Program-made: the position numbers and the translations under genes
NCBI RefSeq assembly: GCF_030818575.1
Contig: NZ_JAUTAL010000001.1
Coordinates: 4,030,001 to 4,094,000 of the forward strand
Length of the DNA stretch: 64,000 nucleotides
Direction: 5' to 3'
Source: Chryseobacterium camelliae
GTDB lineage: Bacteria; Bacteroidota; Bacteroidia; Flavobacteriales; Weeksellaceae
The notes under the pieces: generated by a model
Databases searched by the model: none
What the model saw: the letters and a program-made list of their open reading frames with translations, nothing else
What the model was told of the DNA's origin: nothing
Shown here: positions 17,891-25,823 of the stretch, in pieces
Layout of the letters: the number at the start of each line of letters is the position of its first letter
Numbering within the stretch: position 1 is the first letter of the stretch

Positions 17891-18836
17891 AAAAAGAGAT
17901 TTCGGATCCTTTATCAGCGATACCTTCAGTTTTTTCAAACATTACGGAAGAAACTATTTCCAGAATTATATACTTCTGAATGGCCTGTTGCTTATTCTGA
18001 TGGTTATTCTCATCATTTTCGGTTTCCGGGAATTCTTCGGGGTAATATTCGGATCAAATATCAGCGGCCAGAGCTATTATTTTGAAAACTATTTCCAGAA
18101 TAACCTGGGTTTATTCATAGTGATCGGGATTGTCCTCTTAGTCCTTTCAACAGCATTGATGACCATCAATTTCCTTTTTCCTGTATTTTATATGAAAAGA
18201 GTATCTGAGGGACAGGAAAAAGTAAGTACTGACGACATCATAGCAGATTTTAAAAATAATATTAAAAAAGTTCTGGTACTCTATGTAGGGTTAAATTTTT
18301 TAGTATTTCCCATAGCTGCTATTATCTTTATGTTATCGTATGTTTTAGTACTGATCTTTATAGGATTGATCCTGTTGCTTTTTATTGTACCGACACTCAT
18401 TAATATCATTAACTTTTTATGCTATGATTATTTCAACAGCAACAAGAGTTTTTTTGAAAGTTTAAGCTATGCTATACGGTCACAGTTTTCTTACCGTAAT
18501 GGAAGAGAAAACTCCCCGTATTGGAAATATTGGGGTTCAACACTGATTATGGCGATCATCTGCCAGATTTTGATCAGTATTTTTAGCGCTATACCTATGG
18601 TCCTGTTTTTTATAAAATTAACCACTACCACTTCCAGTGCTGAATTTGAGCAGAACCCTTTAGGAAGCGGACTGGGCATGCTATTTTTCATGATCTATGG
18701 AATATCGCTTATAATGTCTTTACTGCTGATGAATATGCAGTATGTAAATTCTGGCCTGATGTATTATGACAGTAGAACGGATCTGCACCAGCAGAAGGAG
18801 CTTGCGGAGATTGAAACCATTGGTACTCATGAATAA
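17874..18836 (+). CDS. multi-pass membrane protein of unknown function
   Basis: 320 residues with about six to seven hydrophobic segments (roughly 28-58, 80-108, 137-190, 224-254 and 266-290). I recognise no catalytic motif. It overlaps the SpoIIM gene at its start by 17 bases and the DUF4129 gene at its end by 8, so it is cotranslated with them. In related genomes this slot often holds a protein of the DUF4013 or glycerophosphoryl-phosphodiesterase-membrane-domain type, but I cannot assign either. ATG codons at 17874 and 17877 are adjacent; either may be used. Confidence 0.8.
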   Translation: MMQFYKKRDFGSFISDTFSFFKHYGRNYFQNYILLNGLLLILMVILIIFGFREFFGVIFGSNISGQSYYFENYFQNNLGLFIVIGIVLLVLSTALMTINFLFPVFYMKRVSEGQEKVSTDDIIADFKNNIKKVLVLYVGLNFLVFPIAAIIFMLSYVLVLIFIGLILLLFIVPTLINIINFLCYDYFNSNKSFFESLSYAIRSQFSYRNGRENSPYWKYWGSTLIMAIICQILISIFSAIPMVLFFIKLTTTTSSAEFEQNPLGSGLGMLFFMIYGISLIMSLLLMNMQYVNSGLMYYDSRTDLHQQKELAEIETIGTHE

Positions 18837-19626
18837 AGTTCTGATTGGTTTGATAATTTGTTTTCTATCGGGGTACATTTCTGCTCAGGAACAGGACAGT
18901 ATGCCTCCGGCTGCGGAGGCCTATGTGGATTCTTTGAATACCGGGCATTACAGGAATATGAACCGTGCAGATTCCATTCTCAGTAAAAATCCTGTAACGG
19001 AGAATACGCTCTATCCTAAAAAATTCCGTAATAATATCCCGAAAAGATATAAGGGGGCTGAATTCGATTATTCCACTACAGAACCAAGGGAATCATTCTT
19101 ACAGAAGCTGCTGAGGAAAATCGACCGTATCCTGCAGGGAATCTTCGGACAGAAGGTTCTTTCGGGCTCTGCCAATACAGCCAGTATCCTGATACGGCTT
19201 TTTGCCATTATCCTGGTGGGTCTGCTGCTATATTTCATAATCCGGTATATCCTGGGGAAAAACGGGAATTTTTTCTTCAGTAAGAAAAACCGCAATCTGC
19301 ACATCAGCCAGGAAGAGCTGCATGAAAATATTCATGAAATCAACTTTCCTGAAAGCATTGCCGGTTTTGAAAGGGCTGGTGATTTCCGCTCGGCAGTAAG
19401 GTATCAGTTTCTTTTTGTCCTGAAAAAACTGAGTGATAAAAAACTGGTTGTATGGAATCCCGAAAAGACCAATAAAGATTATGTCTCAGAGCTTAAAGCG
19501 CCTCATATCAAGAATGATTTTTTTAATCTTTCGTATATTTTTGACTACGTCTGGTACGGGGAATTCAACATTGATGAGGAAAGCTATATGAAGTTCAAAA
19601 AACAATATCAGTCATTTAATCCGTAA
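18829..19626 (+). CDS. DUF4129 domain-containing protein
   Basis: 265 residues from MNKVLIGLIICFLSGYISAQ, a clear signal peptide that fixes the start 8 bases inside the previous gene. One transmembrane helix lies at about 137-158 (ASILIRLFAIILVGLLLYFIIRYIL, abbreviated). The cytoplasmic C-terminal part (FRSAVRYQFLFVLKKLSDK, FDYVWYGEF) is the DUF4129 domain, often found fused to or beside transglutaminase and MoxR/DUF58 genes. Function unknown; the context suggests envelope quality control or secretion. Confidence 0.85.
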   Translation: MNKVLIGLIICFLSGYISAQEQDSMPPAAEAYVDSLNTGHYRNMNRADSILSKNPVTENTLYPKKFRNNIPKRYKGAEFDYSTTEPRESFLQKLLRKIDRILQGIFGQKVLSGSANTASILIRLFAIILVGLLLYFIIRYILGKNGNFFFSKKNRNLHISQEELHENIHEINFPESIAGFERAGDFRSAVRYQFLFVLKKLSDKKLVVWNPEKTNKDYVSELKAPHIKNDFFNLSYIFDYVWYGEFNIDEESYMKFKKQYQSFNP

Positions 19627-19638
19627 CCTTATCTCCAC

Positions 19639-20802
19639 ATGAATAAAACTTTCAAAATATATGCTGTTGTTTTCATCATTATCATGGTGATCCTGGCATT
19701 GTTTGAAGTGAATAAGAAAGAAACAACAGACTGGCGTAAGAACTTTGATGTCAATGAAAAATCACCGTTCGGGCTTTTTGTATTCAGCGAAGAAGCAAAT
19801 GAGTTGTTTGGAAATGATCTGAAAAAAATAGATGAAACTCCGTACGATTATTACCATGAACATAAAAAGGAGGGGCATAATATCCTGATTATCGAACGAA
19901 CGGTAGATTCAGAATCATGGAAGTCAATCCTGAACCAGGTCAATGCAGGGTCTGATGCTATGCTGATTGTAAGTGAAATGCCCAAGGAAATATCTGACAG
20001 TATAGGTTTTTATGACTCACAGCTGTCTTTTGAAGACCAGAACGTACTGAAACTTACTGATAAGGCTTATCAGAATGACTTTATAAAACTGGACAAGTTT
20101 CCTTCCGGAAAAGGTTTTACTTATATAAAACCAGGTGTTGAAGTACTCGGAAAAACCGTTGAAAAGAACAATTCAGATCAGGCTAACTTTATCAAGACAA
20201 GATTCGGGAAGGGGAATATTTATGTCCACTCTGAACCACTTTTTTTAACAAATTATTACCTCTTGAAAAAGGGTAATACAAGATATGCGGAAGACGTATT
20301 GTCTTATCTCAAAAACCGTGAAACCGTTTGGTTTGTGGAAAGTACTACCGGAGGTCAATCCAGGTTTTTTATGCGGTTTATCTTTTCTAATCCCGCATTG
20401 AAATATGCCTGGTGGGTATTTCTGGGCGGAATGCTTTTGTTCATTTTCTTTAATGCAAAAAGGAAACAACGGATCGTGCCGGTAATCGAGCCTTTGAAGA
20501 ATACTTCTGTTGATTTTATCAGGAGCATTGGGAACCTTTATTTGCAGGAAGGTGATTTTCATGATATGATGGGTAAAAAGGCGCAGTATTTCCTGAATAA
20601 AGTACGGATGGACCTTCTGATCGATACCCAGCATCTTGATGAGGAATTTATAAAAAAACTCCAGCTGAAGACCGGGAAACCTTTGGAAATGATTCAGGAA
20701 GCAGTTGAGTTGATTAAAAAAGGACAGGATCCTTATGCTGCTGTTATGAGGGAAGATCTCGTAAAAATGAATGCACTTCTGGATAAAATTTTAAAATCAT
20801 AA
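19639..20802 (+). CDS. DUF4350 domain-containing membrane protein
   Basis: 387 residues. The N-terminal helix (MNKTFKIYAVVFIIIMVILALF) is followed by the extracytoplasmic DUF4350 domain (SPFGLFVFSEEANELFG, NILIIERTV, FGKGNIYVHSEPLFLTNY), a second helix at about 253-272 (YAWWVFLGGMLLFIFFN) and a cytoplasmic tail. DUF4350 belongs to the glutamine-amidotransferase-like class-I fold and probably binds rather than cuts a ligand. It follows DUF4129 after 12 bases and precedes MoxR, as is usual for this cluster. Confidence 0.85.
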   Translation: MNKTFKIYAVVFIIIMVILALFEVNKKETTDWRKNFDVNEKSPFGLFVFSEEANELFGNDLKKIDETPYDYYHEHKKEGHNILIIERTVDSESWKSILNQVNAGSDAMLIVSEMPKEISDSIGFYDSQLSFEDQNVLKLTDKAYQNDFIKLDKFPSGKGFTYIKPGVEVLGKTVEKNNSDQANFIKTRFGKGNIYVHSEPLFLTNYYLLKKGNTRYAEDVLSYLKNRETVWFVESTTGGQSRFFMRFIFSNPALKYAWWVFLGGMLLFIFFNAKRKQRIVPVIEPLKNTSVDFIRSIGNLYLQEGDFHDMMGKKAQYFLNKVRMDLLIDTQHLDEEFIKKLQLKTGKPLEMIQEAVELIKKGQDPYAAVMREDLVKMNALLDKILKS

Positions 20803-20883
20803 ATAATATAACAATAGCAGTGAGAATGTATAGCAAGGCATGATGGCTGAACAGATTATACAGACTGCAGAAAAAAATATCAT

Positions 20884-21915
20884 ATGGACAATATTGAAAA
20901 CCTGAATCCGGAACCTGGGCAGCCTGCTCTGCCGGATAACAATGAAAATCAGTTTGAGACAAGGATTGATATGATTGAGCTTCGGGCCAGCCTTGAAAAG
21001 GTAAAACATGAAATTTCAAAGGTCATCGTAGGTCAGGAGAATATGATTGAACATCTTTTGGCTGCGCTGTTGTCAAACGGGCATGTACTTATTGAAGGCG
21101 TTCCTGGAGTAGCCAAAACCATTACGGCAAAGCTGTTGGCTAGAACGATTGATGTAGGATTCAGCAGAATTCAGTTTACCCCGGATCTTATGCCTTCCGA
21201 TATTTTGGGGACGTCTGTATTCAACGTAAAAACCTCTGAATTTGAGTTTAAACAAGGACCTGTTTTTTCCAATTTTATCCTGATTGATGAGATCAACAGG
21301 TCTCCGGCAAAAACCCAGGCAGCCCTTTTTGAAGTCATGGAAGAGAGGCAGATTACAATGGATGGCATTCGTTATCCGATGGAAGAGCCATTCCTCGTGG
21401 TAGCCACGCAGAACCCTATTGAACATGAGGGTACATACAGGCTTCCGGAAGCACAGCTGGACCGTTTCCTGTTTAAAATTAATGTCAGTTATCCGGATCT
21501 GAAACAGGAAATTGAAATCATCAGGAATCAGCATGAAAATAAGGCTGAAGACAAGACCGAAGCGGTAAACCGTGTCATTTCAGCCGGGCAGCTGAAAAAC
21601 TATCAGAAACTCGTAAAGGAAATTATTGTTGAATCCCAGCTGATAGAATATATCGCCAGAATTATTGTTAATACCAGGGAGAATCAGTTCCTGTATCTTG
21701 GAGCATCACCTAGAGCCAGTTTGGCATTGCTTACTGCTTCAAAAGCCTTTGCAGCTTTAAGGGGACGGGATTTTGTAACCCCGGAAGACATTAAGGAGGC
21801 AAGTTACGCCGTTTTAAGGCATAGGGTTATTGTTTCGCCGGAAAGGGAAATGGAGGGGCTTACGGCCGATGAAATCATCAGGCAGATTTTGGAAGGAATT
21901 GAAATTCCGAGATAA
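20884..21915 (+). CDS. MoxR family AAA+ ATPase
   Basis: 343 residues. Walker A GVPGVAKT is at 72-79 and Walker B ILIDEINR at 132-139, followed by ATQNPIEHEGTYRLPEAQLDRF (sensor region, abbreviated) and GASPRASLAL (sensor 2). MoxR ATPases act as chaperones that mature or activate partner proteins, classically with a von Willebrand or DUF58 partner; the DUF58 gene follows here. The acidic, proline-rich N-terminal 30 residues are variable. An 81-base gap separates it from DUF4350. Confidence 0.95.
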   Translation: MDNIENLNPEPGQPALPDNNENQFETRIDMIELRASLEKVKHEISKVIVGQENMIEHLLAALLSNGHVLIEGVPGVAKTITAKLLARTIDVGFSRIQFTPDLMPSDILGTSVFNVKTSEFEFKQGPVFSNFILIDEINRSPAKTQAALFEVMEERQITMDGIRYPMEEPFLVVATQNPIEHEGTYRLPEAQLDRFLFKINVSYPDLKQEIEIIRNQHENKAEDKTEAVNRVISAGQLKNYQKLVKEIIVESQLIEYIARIIVNTRENQFLYLGASPRASLALLTASKAFAALRGRDFVTPEDIKEASYAVLRHRVIVSPEREMEGLTADEIIRQILEGIEIPR

Positions 21916-22017
21916 TTTGGAAGCGGGTTCAAGTTGATCCGGACACTGGAAATCAGGCTGTTGAAGACACTTCCTCCGTTTCGTAATAACCGCATTATTT
22001 AGTTTAATTTATGATTT

Positions 22018-22043
22018 GCAGCCTGCAAGCTGACATCTGAAAA
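22018..22043 (+). repeat. short heptad-like run before the DUF58 start
   Basis: Words GCAGCCT, GCAAGCT and GACATCT follow one another at period 7 from 22018, ending 5 bases before the ATG. It echoes the longer heptad arrays near the rRNA operon; a similar GCAGCCT word lies at 37569 before metF. Confidence 0.4.
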
Positions 22044-23366
22044 ATGAAAAACCTTTATATCAATACACGCTTTTTTTTCGCACTCATCGGAGTGGGCATC
22101 CTGTATGTTTTTGCATTTTTCTTTCCGTTTTTAATGTGGTTGGCACATGCTGTCCTTTTACTCAGTTTTCTGGCTGCTATGGTAGAATACCTCTTGCTGT
22201 TTAATGAAAAGAACGGAATTTCTGCACAGAGAATCCTTCCGGAAAAATTGTCCAATGGAGATGAAAATCCCGTGAAAGTAGACATCAGGAACAACTATAA
22301 TTTTACACTTAATGTACGGGTAATTGATGAGATCCCGTTTCAATTCCAGAAAAGGGATTTCCTCATTGAAAAGCAGATTGAGCGTGGCAGGAACAGTTAT
22401 TTCCAGTATATTCTGGAGCCAAAGGAAAGAGGAGAGTACAGTTTCGGAAACCTGAATATTTATGTTTCTTCCCCGGTAGGCTTTATTTCCAGAAGGTTTA
22501 CATTCCAGAAAGATGCATTGCTGCCTTCTTATCCGTCATTCATCCACCTCAGGAAGTATGAACTGATGGCTCTGCAAAGTGAGTTTTTGTTGGGCGGGAT
22601 CAAAAGGATAAGGAAGCTCGGGCACACTATGGAATTTGAGCAGATCAAGGAATATGTTCCCGGGGATGATATCAGGACCATTAACTGGAAAGCCACATCA
22701 AAGACCAACCGATTGATGGTCAATCAGTTTCAGGATGAAAAGTCCCAGCGGATATTTATGCTGATTGATACCGGACGAACCATGAAGATGCCGTTTAGAG
22801 GACTGAGCCTGCTGGATTATTCTATTAACGCAACTATGGCTCTTTCGCATATTATTCTTAAAAAAGGGGACCGGGCGGGAATGATGACCTTTTCCAAGAA
22901 GACGGAAAATAAAATTGCGGCAGACAATAAATCCGGGCAGCTAAGGAAAATTTCAGAGGCATTGTACAACATTAAGACAGACTTTTTTGAAAGTGATTTC
23001 AGCCGTCTTTACCAGGACGTAAAATACACGCTGAACCAAAGAAGCCTGATCCTGCTTTTTACCAATTTTGAAACGCTCGATGGCCTGAACCGACAGATGA
23101 AATACCTCAGGGGAATTGCCCGGAACCATCTTCTGGTAGTAGTCTTCTTCAAAAATGGGGAAATGCAGACGTTACTGAACGGCAATCCTGAAAGCATGCA
23201 GGAAATATACGATGAAATTGTAGCCGAAAAGTTTGAGTTTGAAAAGAAACTTATTATTCAGGAGCTTCGCAAATATGGAATTTATACAGTGTATACTTTG
23301 CCTGAAAACCTGAATGTTGATGTCATCAACAAATATCTTGAGATAAAAGCGAGGGGAATTTTGTAA
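22044..23366 (+). CDS. DUF58 domain-containing protein
   Basis: 440 residues. Two hydrophobic helices occupy about 5-50. The DUF58 signature follows: YVPGDDIRTINWKATSKTNRLMV near 205-230, then a von Willebrand factor-like domain (FMLIDTGRTMKM with a DxG-type metal site, KKGDRAGMMTFS). It is the usual partner of MoxR and is thought to bind ligands or assist complex assembly at the membrane. It closes the SpoIIM-MoxR operon; a 128-base gap to MoxR leaves room for an internal promoter. Confidence 0.92.
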   Translation: MKNLYINTRFFFALIGVGILYVFAFFFPFLMWLAHAVLLLSFLAAMVEYLLLFNEKNGISAQRILPEKLSNGDENPVKVDIRNNYNFTLNVRVIDEIPFQFQKRDFLIEKQIERGRNSYFQYILEPKERGEYSFGNLNIYVSSPVGFISRRFTFQKDALLPSYPSFIHLRKYELMALQSEFLLGGIKRIRKLGHTMEFEQIKEYVPGDDIRTINWKATSKTNRLMVNQFQDEKSQRIFMLIDTGRTMKMPFRGLSLLDYSINATMALSHIILKKGDRAGMMTFSKKTENKIAADNKSGQLRKISEALYNIKTDFFESDFSRLYQDVKYTLNQRSLILLFTNFETLDGLNRQMKYLRGIARNHLLVVVFFKNGEMQTLLNGNPESMQEIYDEIVAEKFEFEKKLIIQELRKYGIYTVYTLPENLNVDVINKYLEIKARGIL

Positions 23367-23427
23367 TTTTGCCGATAGTACATCAACGGGAAAAAATTCC
23401 TCTTCCATTATCTTAAAAAATCAAACA

Positions 23428-23847
23428 ATGAAAATAACACTCAATAGAATTAATGATGACTATTTATTCCAGTGCACCAATGCGCAAGGCAATTCAATCC
23501 TTCTGGATAATACAACGCAGCCGGGAGCTAAGGGAGTATCCCCTATGGAAAGCTTGTTAATGGCTGTGGCAGGCTGCAGCGGTATCGATGTGGTTTCCAT
23601 TCTGAAGAAACAGAGGCAGGAAATTACCGGCTTTACTGCTGAAGTAGAAGGAGAGCGGGTAGTAGTTGAAGATGCAAAGCCTTTTAAATCCATCCTGGTT
23701 AAATTCATGCTGGAAGGAACAATTGATCCTAAAAAAGCCCTTAAGGCAGCAGAATTATCATTTGAAAAATACTGTTCGGTTTCCAAAACCCTTGAGCCGA
23801 ATGTGGATATCAGCTATGAAGTATTTGTAAACGGAGCGAAAGTGTAA
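23428..23847 (+). CDS. OsmC family (peroxiredoxin-like) protein
   Basis: 139 residues, the usual size. The two conserved cysteines, Cys50 (VAGCSGIDVV) and Cys116 (KYCSVSKT), form the redox pair that reduces organic hydroperoxides in Ohr/OsmC proteins. The GVSPMESLLMAVAGC segment is the YhfA-like OsmC signature. Cytoplasmic. Monocistronic, followed by a strong bidirectional hairpin. Confidence 0.9.
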   Translation: MKITLNRINDDYLFQCTNAQGNSILLDNTTQPGAKGVSPMESLLMAVAGCSGIDVVSILKKQRQEITGFTAEVEGERVVVEDAKPFKSILVKFMLEGTIDPKKALKAAELSFEKYCSVSKTLEPNVDISYEVFVNGAKV

Positions 23848-23872
23848 TGGATCTTTTATAACGATAAAAACA

Positions 23873-23904
23873 GAACGCGGGCCATGTAATGGCCCGCGTT
23901 CTTT
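23873..23904. terminator. bidirectional terminator between OsmC and the T9SS Fn3 protein
   Basis: Stem GAACGCGGGCCAT at 23873-23885 pairs with ATGGCCCGCGTTC ending at 23901. The genes on both sides converge on it. Confidence 0.85.
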
Positions 23905-23926
23905 ACTGTGTATATTGTACAGTTTC

Positions 23927-25621
23927 CTATTTCTTGATCATTTTTGAGCTTTTTACAGACCCGTCCTTCATGGTTAAAGTCAGGATGTAAACACCGGTTT
24001 TCAGATCTCCCAGATGCAGGGTAGAAGCCGGTTTTTCTATGGTTCTCACTGTGATGCCGGAAAGGTCAGTAATGGTTGCTGATCTTACATCATTGGCTTT
24101 CTCAATGGTAACCGCATCCACAAATGGGTTAGGATAGGCGATACGCTCTTTGGCAGATGCTTTAACTTCGCTGGTGGCCAATTGTAATGGTTGAAGAGTT
24201 ACAGTGATTTTAAAAGTATTATTGTCTACTTTATTATAATCTGCACTACATCCTGAACCTCCGTAAGTTCTCCACGCTCTCAGTTCAAAATTAACATTTC
24301 CGGTAAGGTTATTGGCTAGTGTAAGCCCTGTTCTATTATAGGAATAAGTTCCTGTAGAACTTCCCGAACCTGATGTTACAGATGTTTCTGTTGTGCTATT
24401 GGTTGTACATGCCAGAATACTTCTCTGTTCAGACATGTATCCGTTAGATACAGTTGACATGGTATAAGACACATCGGTCGCCTTAATTTTATAACCTGAA
24501 GGAACACTGATGGTGAGAGCTCCAGGACAGGTAGTAGTTGACGTAGCTGTTATAGAAGAACTGCTGGCATACAGAGTATTGATATCCCCTGCGGTATAAG
24601 TGGCAGTTATTTGGCCCGGAGTAAACTGTGTCATTACCCAGTAGCTCTGTGTTGACCCGCAATTTGAGCGTACCCAGAAATAATAGGTCTGTCCCGTAGT
24701 TAAGTTGTTTAATGTAGCTGAGGTAACACCTGCTGCTGTGCTTCCTGTAATGATAGCAGTTGATGTAGGAGGTGTAGAAGAAGTGCTCAGATAGTACTGG
24801 TATCCTGAAGCAGGGGCACTTGAAGGAGCAGTCCAGCTTACTGTCGCGCTATTCATTGTTGTTGTTGAAGTAACATTCGTAGGCATTGGGCAGGAGTTAT
24901 ACACATCAGCCGAAAAAGCAAAAATGTTAGGAATGTTCCCTACAGAAGTACCGGCTGCCGGTCCTACTTTCGTTACTTTAACGCTCTGAATGGTTTTTGA
25001 TTGATTTGCTGCACTGATGGCCAAAGGAATCTGATAAAGTCTTGGATTGGATGTGTCAGCTTCTAAACCATCTGTCGTCTTTTTAATCCTTCCGATCCCC
25101 TGAATGGCAAAATTGCTTCCCCCATACCAGTCTGAAACATTGATCGCAGAAAAAGTCTGTGTAGTGGCATCAGAAAAATTAACCACTACATCTACTGTAC
25201 TTGCCCCACTTCCGGAGGTAGCCAGCATATACAGGTTTACAGCCGCTTTGGGTGTAGTGAAGGTTAAGGTCCCATTATCACCAACGCTCTGTAATCTCAA
25301 TGAGTTATTTGCGCTGTAAGAAGCCAGCTGATAGCTTAATCCTGCTGGTGATGCAGCTGCGGAGTTAATCAGTCCATTTGTGGGAAGTCCGTAAGTAAGT
25401 GCTGTGCTGGAAGCTGTCAGCTGGAAATCCTTGGAAACGAATGCGTAGTTAACACCATCCACATCGCTGTTGGTAGAAACAGTAGAAGATCCTACACCGT
25501 TAGCAATAACATCAGCATTGAAACCGCTTAAGGTTACAGCCTGATATTGTTGTGCATGGGCAGAGGTGAAGGCAAGGCTTGAAAGCGCAATGCCTACAAT
25601 AGGGAATAGTTTTCCTTTCAT
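23927..25621 (-). CDS. T9SS type A sorting domain protein with fibronectin type III domain
   Basis: 564 residues. The signal peptide MKGKLFPIVGIALSSLAFTSAHAQ is followed by a beta-rich region (about 30-240) of unknown fold, an Fn3 domain (about 243-335; CPMPTNVTSTTTMNSATVSW abbreviated, LTTGQTYYFWVRSNCG) and a second beta domain with cysteines. The C-terminus has the type A T9SS sorting tail, starting near YPNPFVDAVTIE and ending SSKMIKK. The protein is therefore exported through the Por/T9SS machinery and anchored to the surface or released. Its ligand is unknown. Confidence 0.92.
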   Translation of the reverse strand: MKGKLFPIVGIALSSLAFTSAHAQQYQAVTLSGFNADVIANGVGSSTVSTNSDVDGVNYAFVSKDFQLTASSTALTYGLPTNGLINSAAASPAGLSYQLASYSANNSLRLQSVGDNGTLTFTTPKAAVNLYMLATSGSGASTVDVVVNFSDATTQTFSAINVSDWYGGSNFAIQGIGRIKKTTDGLEADTSNPRLYQIPLAISAANQSKTIQSVKVTKVGPAAGTSVGNIPNIFAFSADVYNSCPMPTNVTSTTTMNSATVSWTAPSSAPASGYQYYLSTSSTPPTSTAIITGSTAAGVTSATLNNLTTGQTYYFWVRSNCGSTQSYWVMTQFTPGQITATYTAGDINTLYASSSSITATSTTTCPGALTISVPSGYKIKATDVSYTMSTVSNGYMSEQRSILACTTNSTTETSVTSGSGSSTGTYSYNRTGLTLANNLTGNVNFELRAWRTYGGSGCSADYNKVDNNTFKITVTLQPLQLATSEVKASAKERIAYPNPFVDAVTIEKANDVRSATITDLSGITVRTIEKPASTLHLGDLKTGVYILTLTMKDGSVKSSKMIKK

Positions 25622-25764
25622 AGAAGATTTATTTTTTAAATTATTGTGCTAATTTAGGTATTTATTAAAAATAATTCAATATTATTTTAAAATTAATATT
25701 AAAAATTTGCACTATTGATCTTGTTGTTGTTTAGTGTTTATTGTACACTTGTTTAAGGCATAAA

Positions 25765-25798
25765 AAGAAGCTGGCTTAAATTTTTAAGCCAGCTTTAA
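25765..25798 (-). terminator. Terminator of the GH63-like gene
   Basis: A perfect 13-base stem, AAGCTGGCTTAAA (25768-25780) and its complement (25783-25795), with a T run on the minus strand, lies 26 bases after the stop. Confidence 0.85.
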
Positions 25799-25823
25799 TA
25801 TTGATAATATATTTTTAAGTAAT

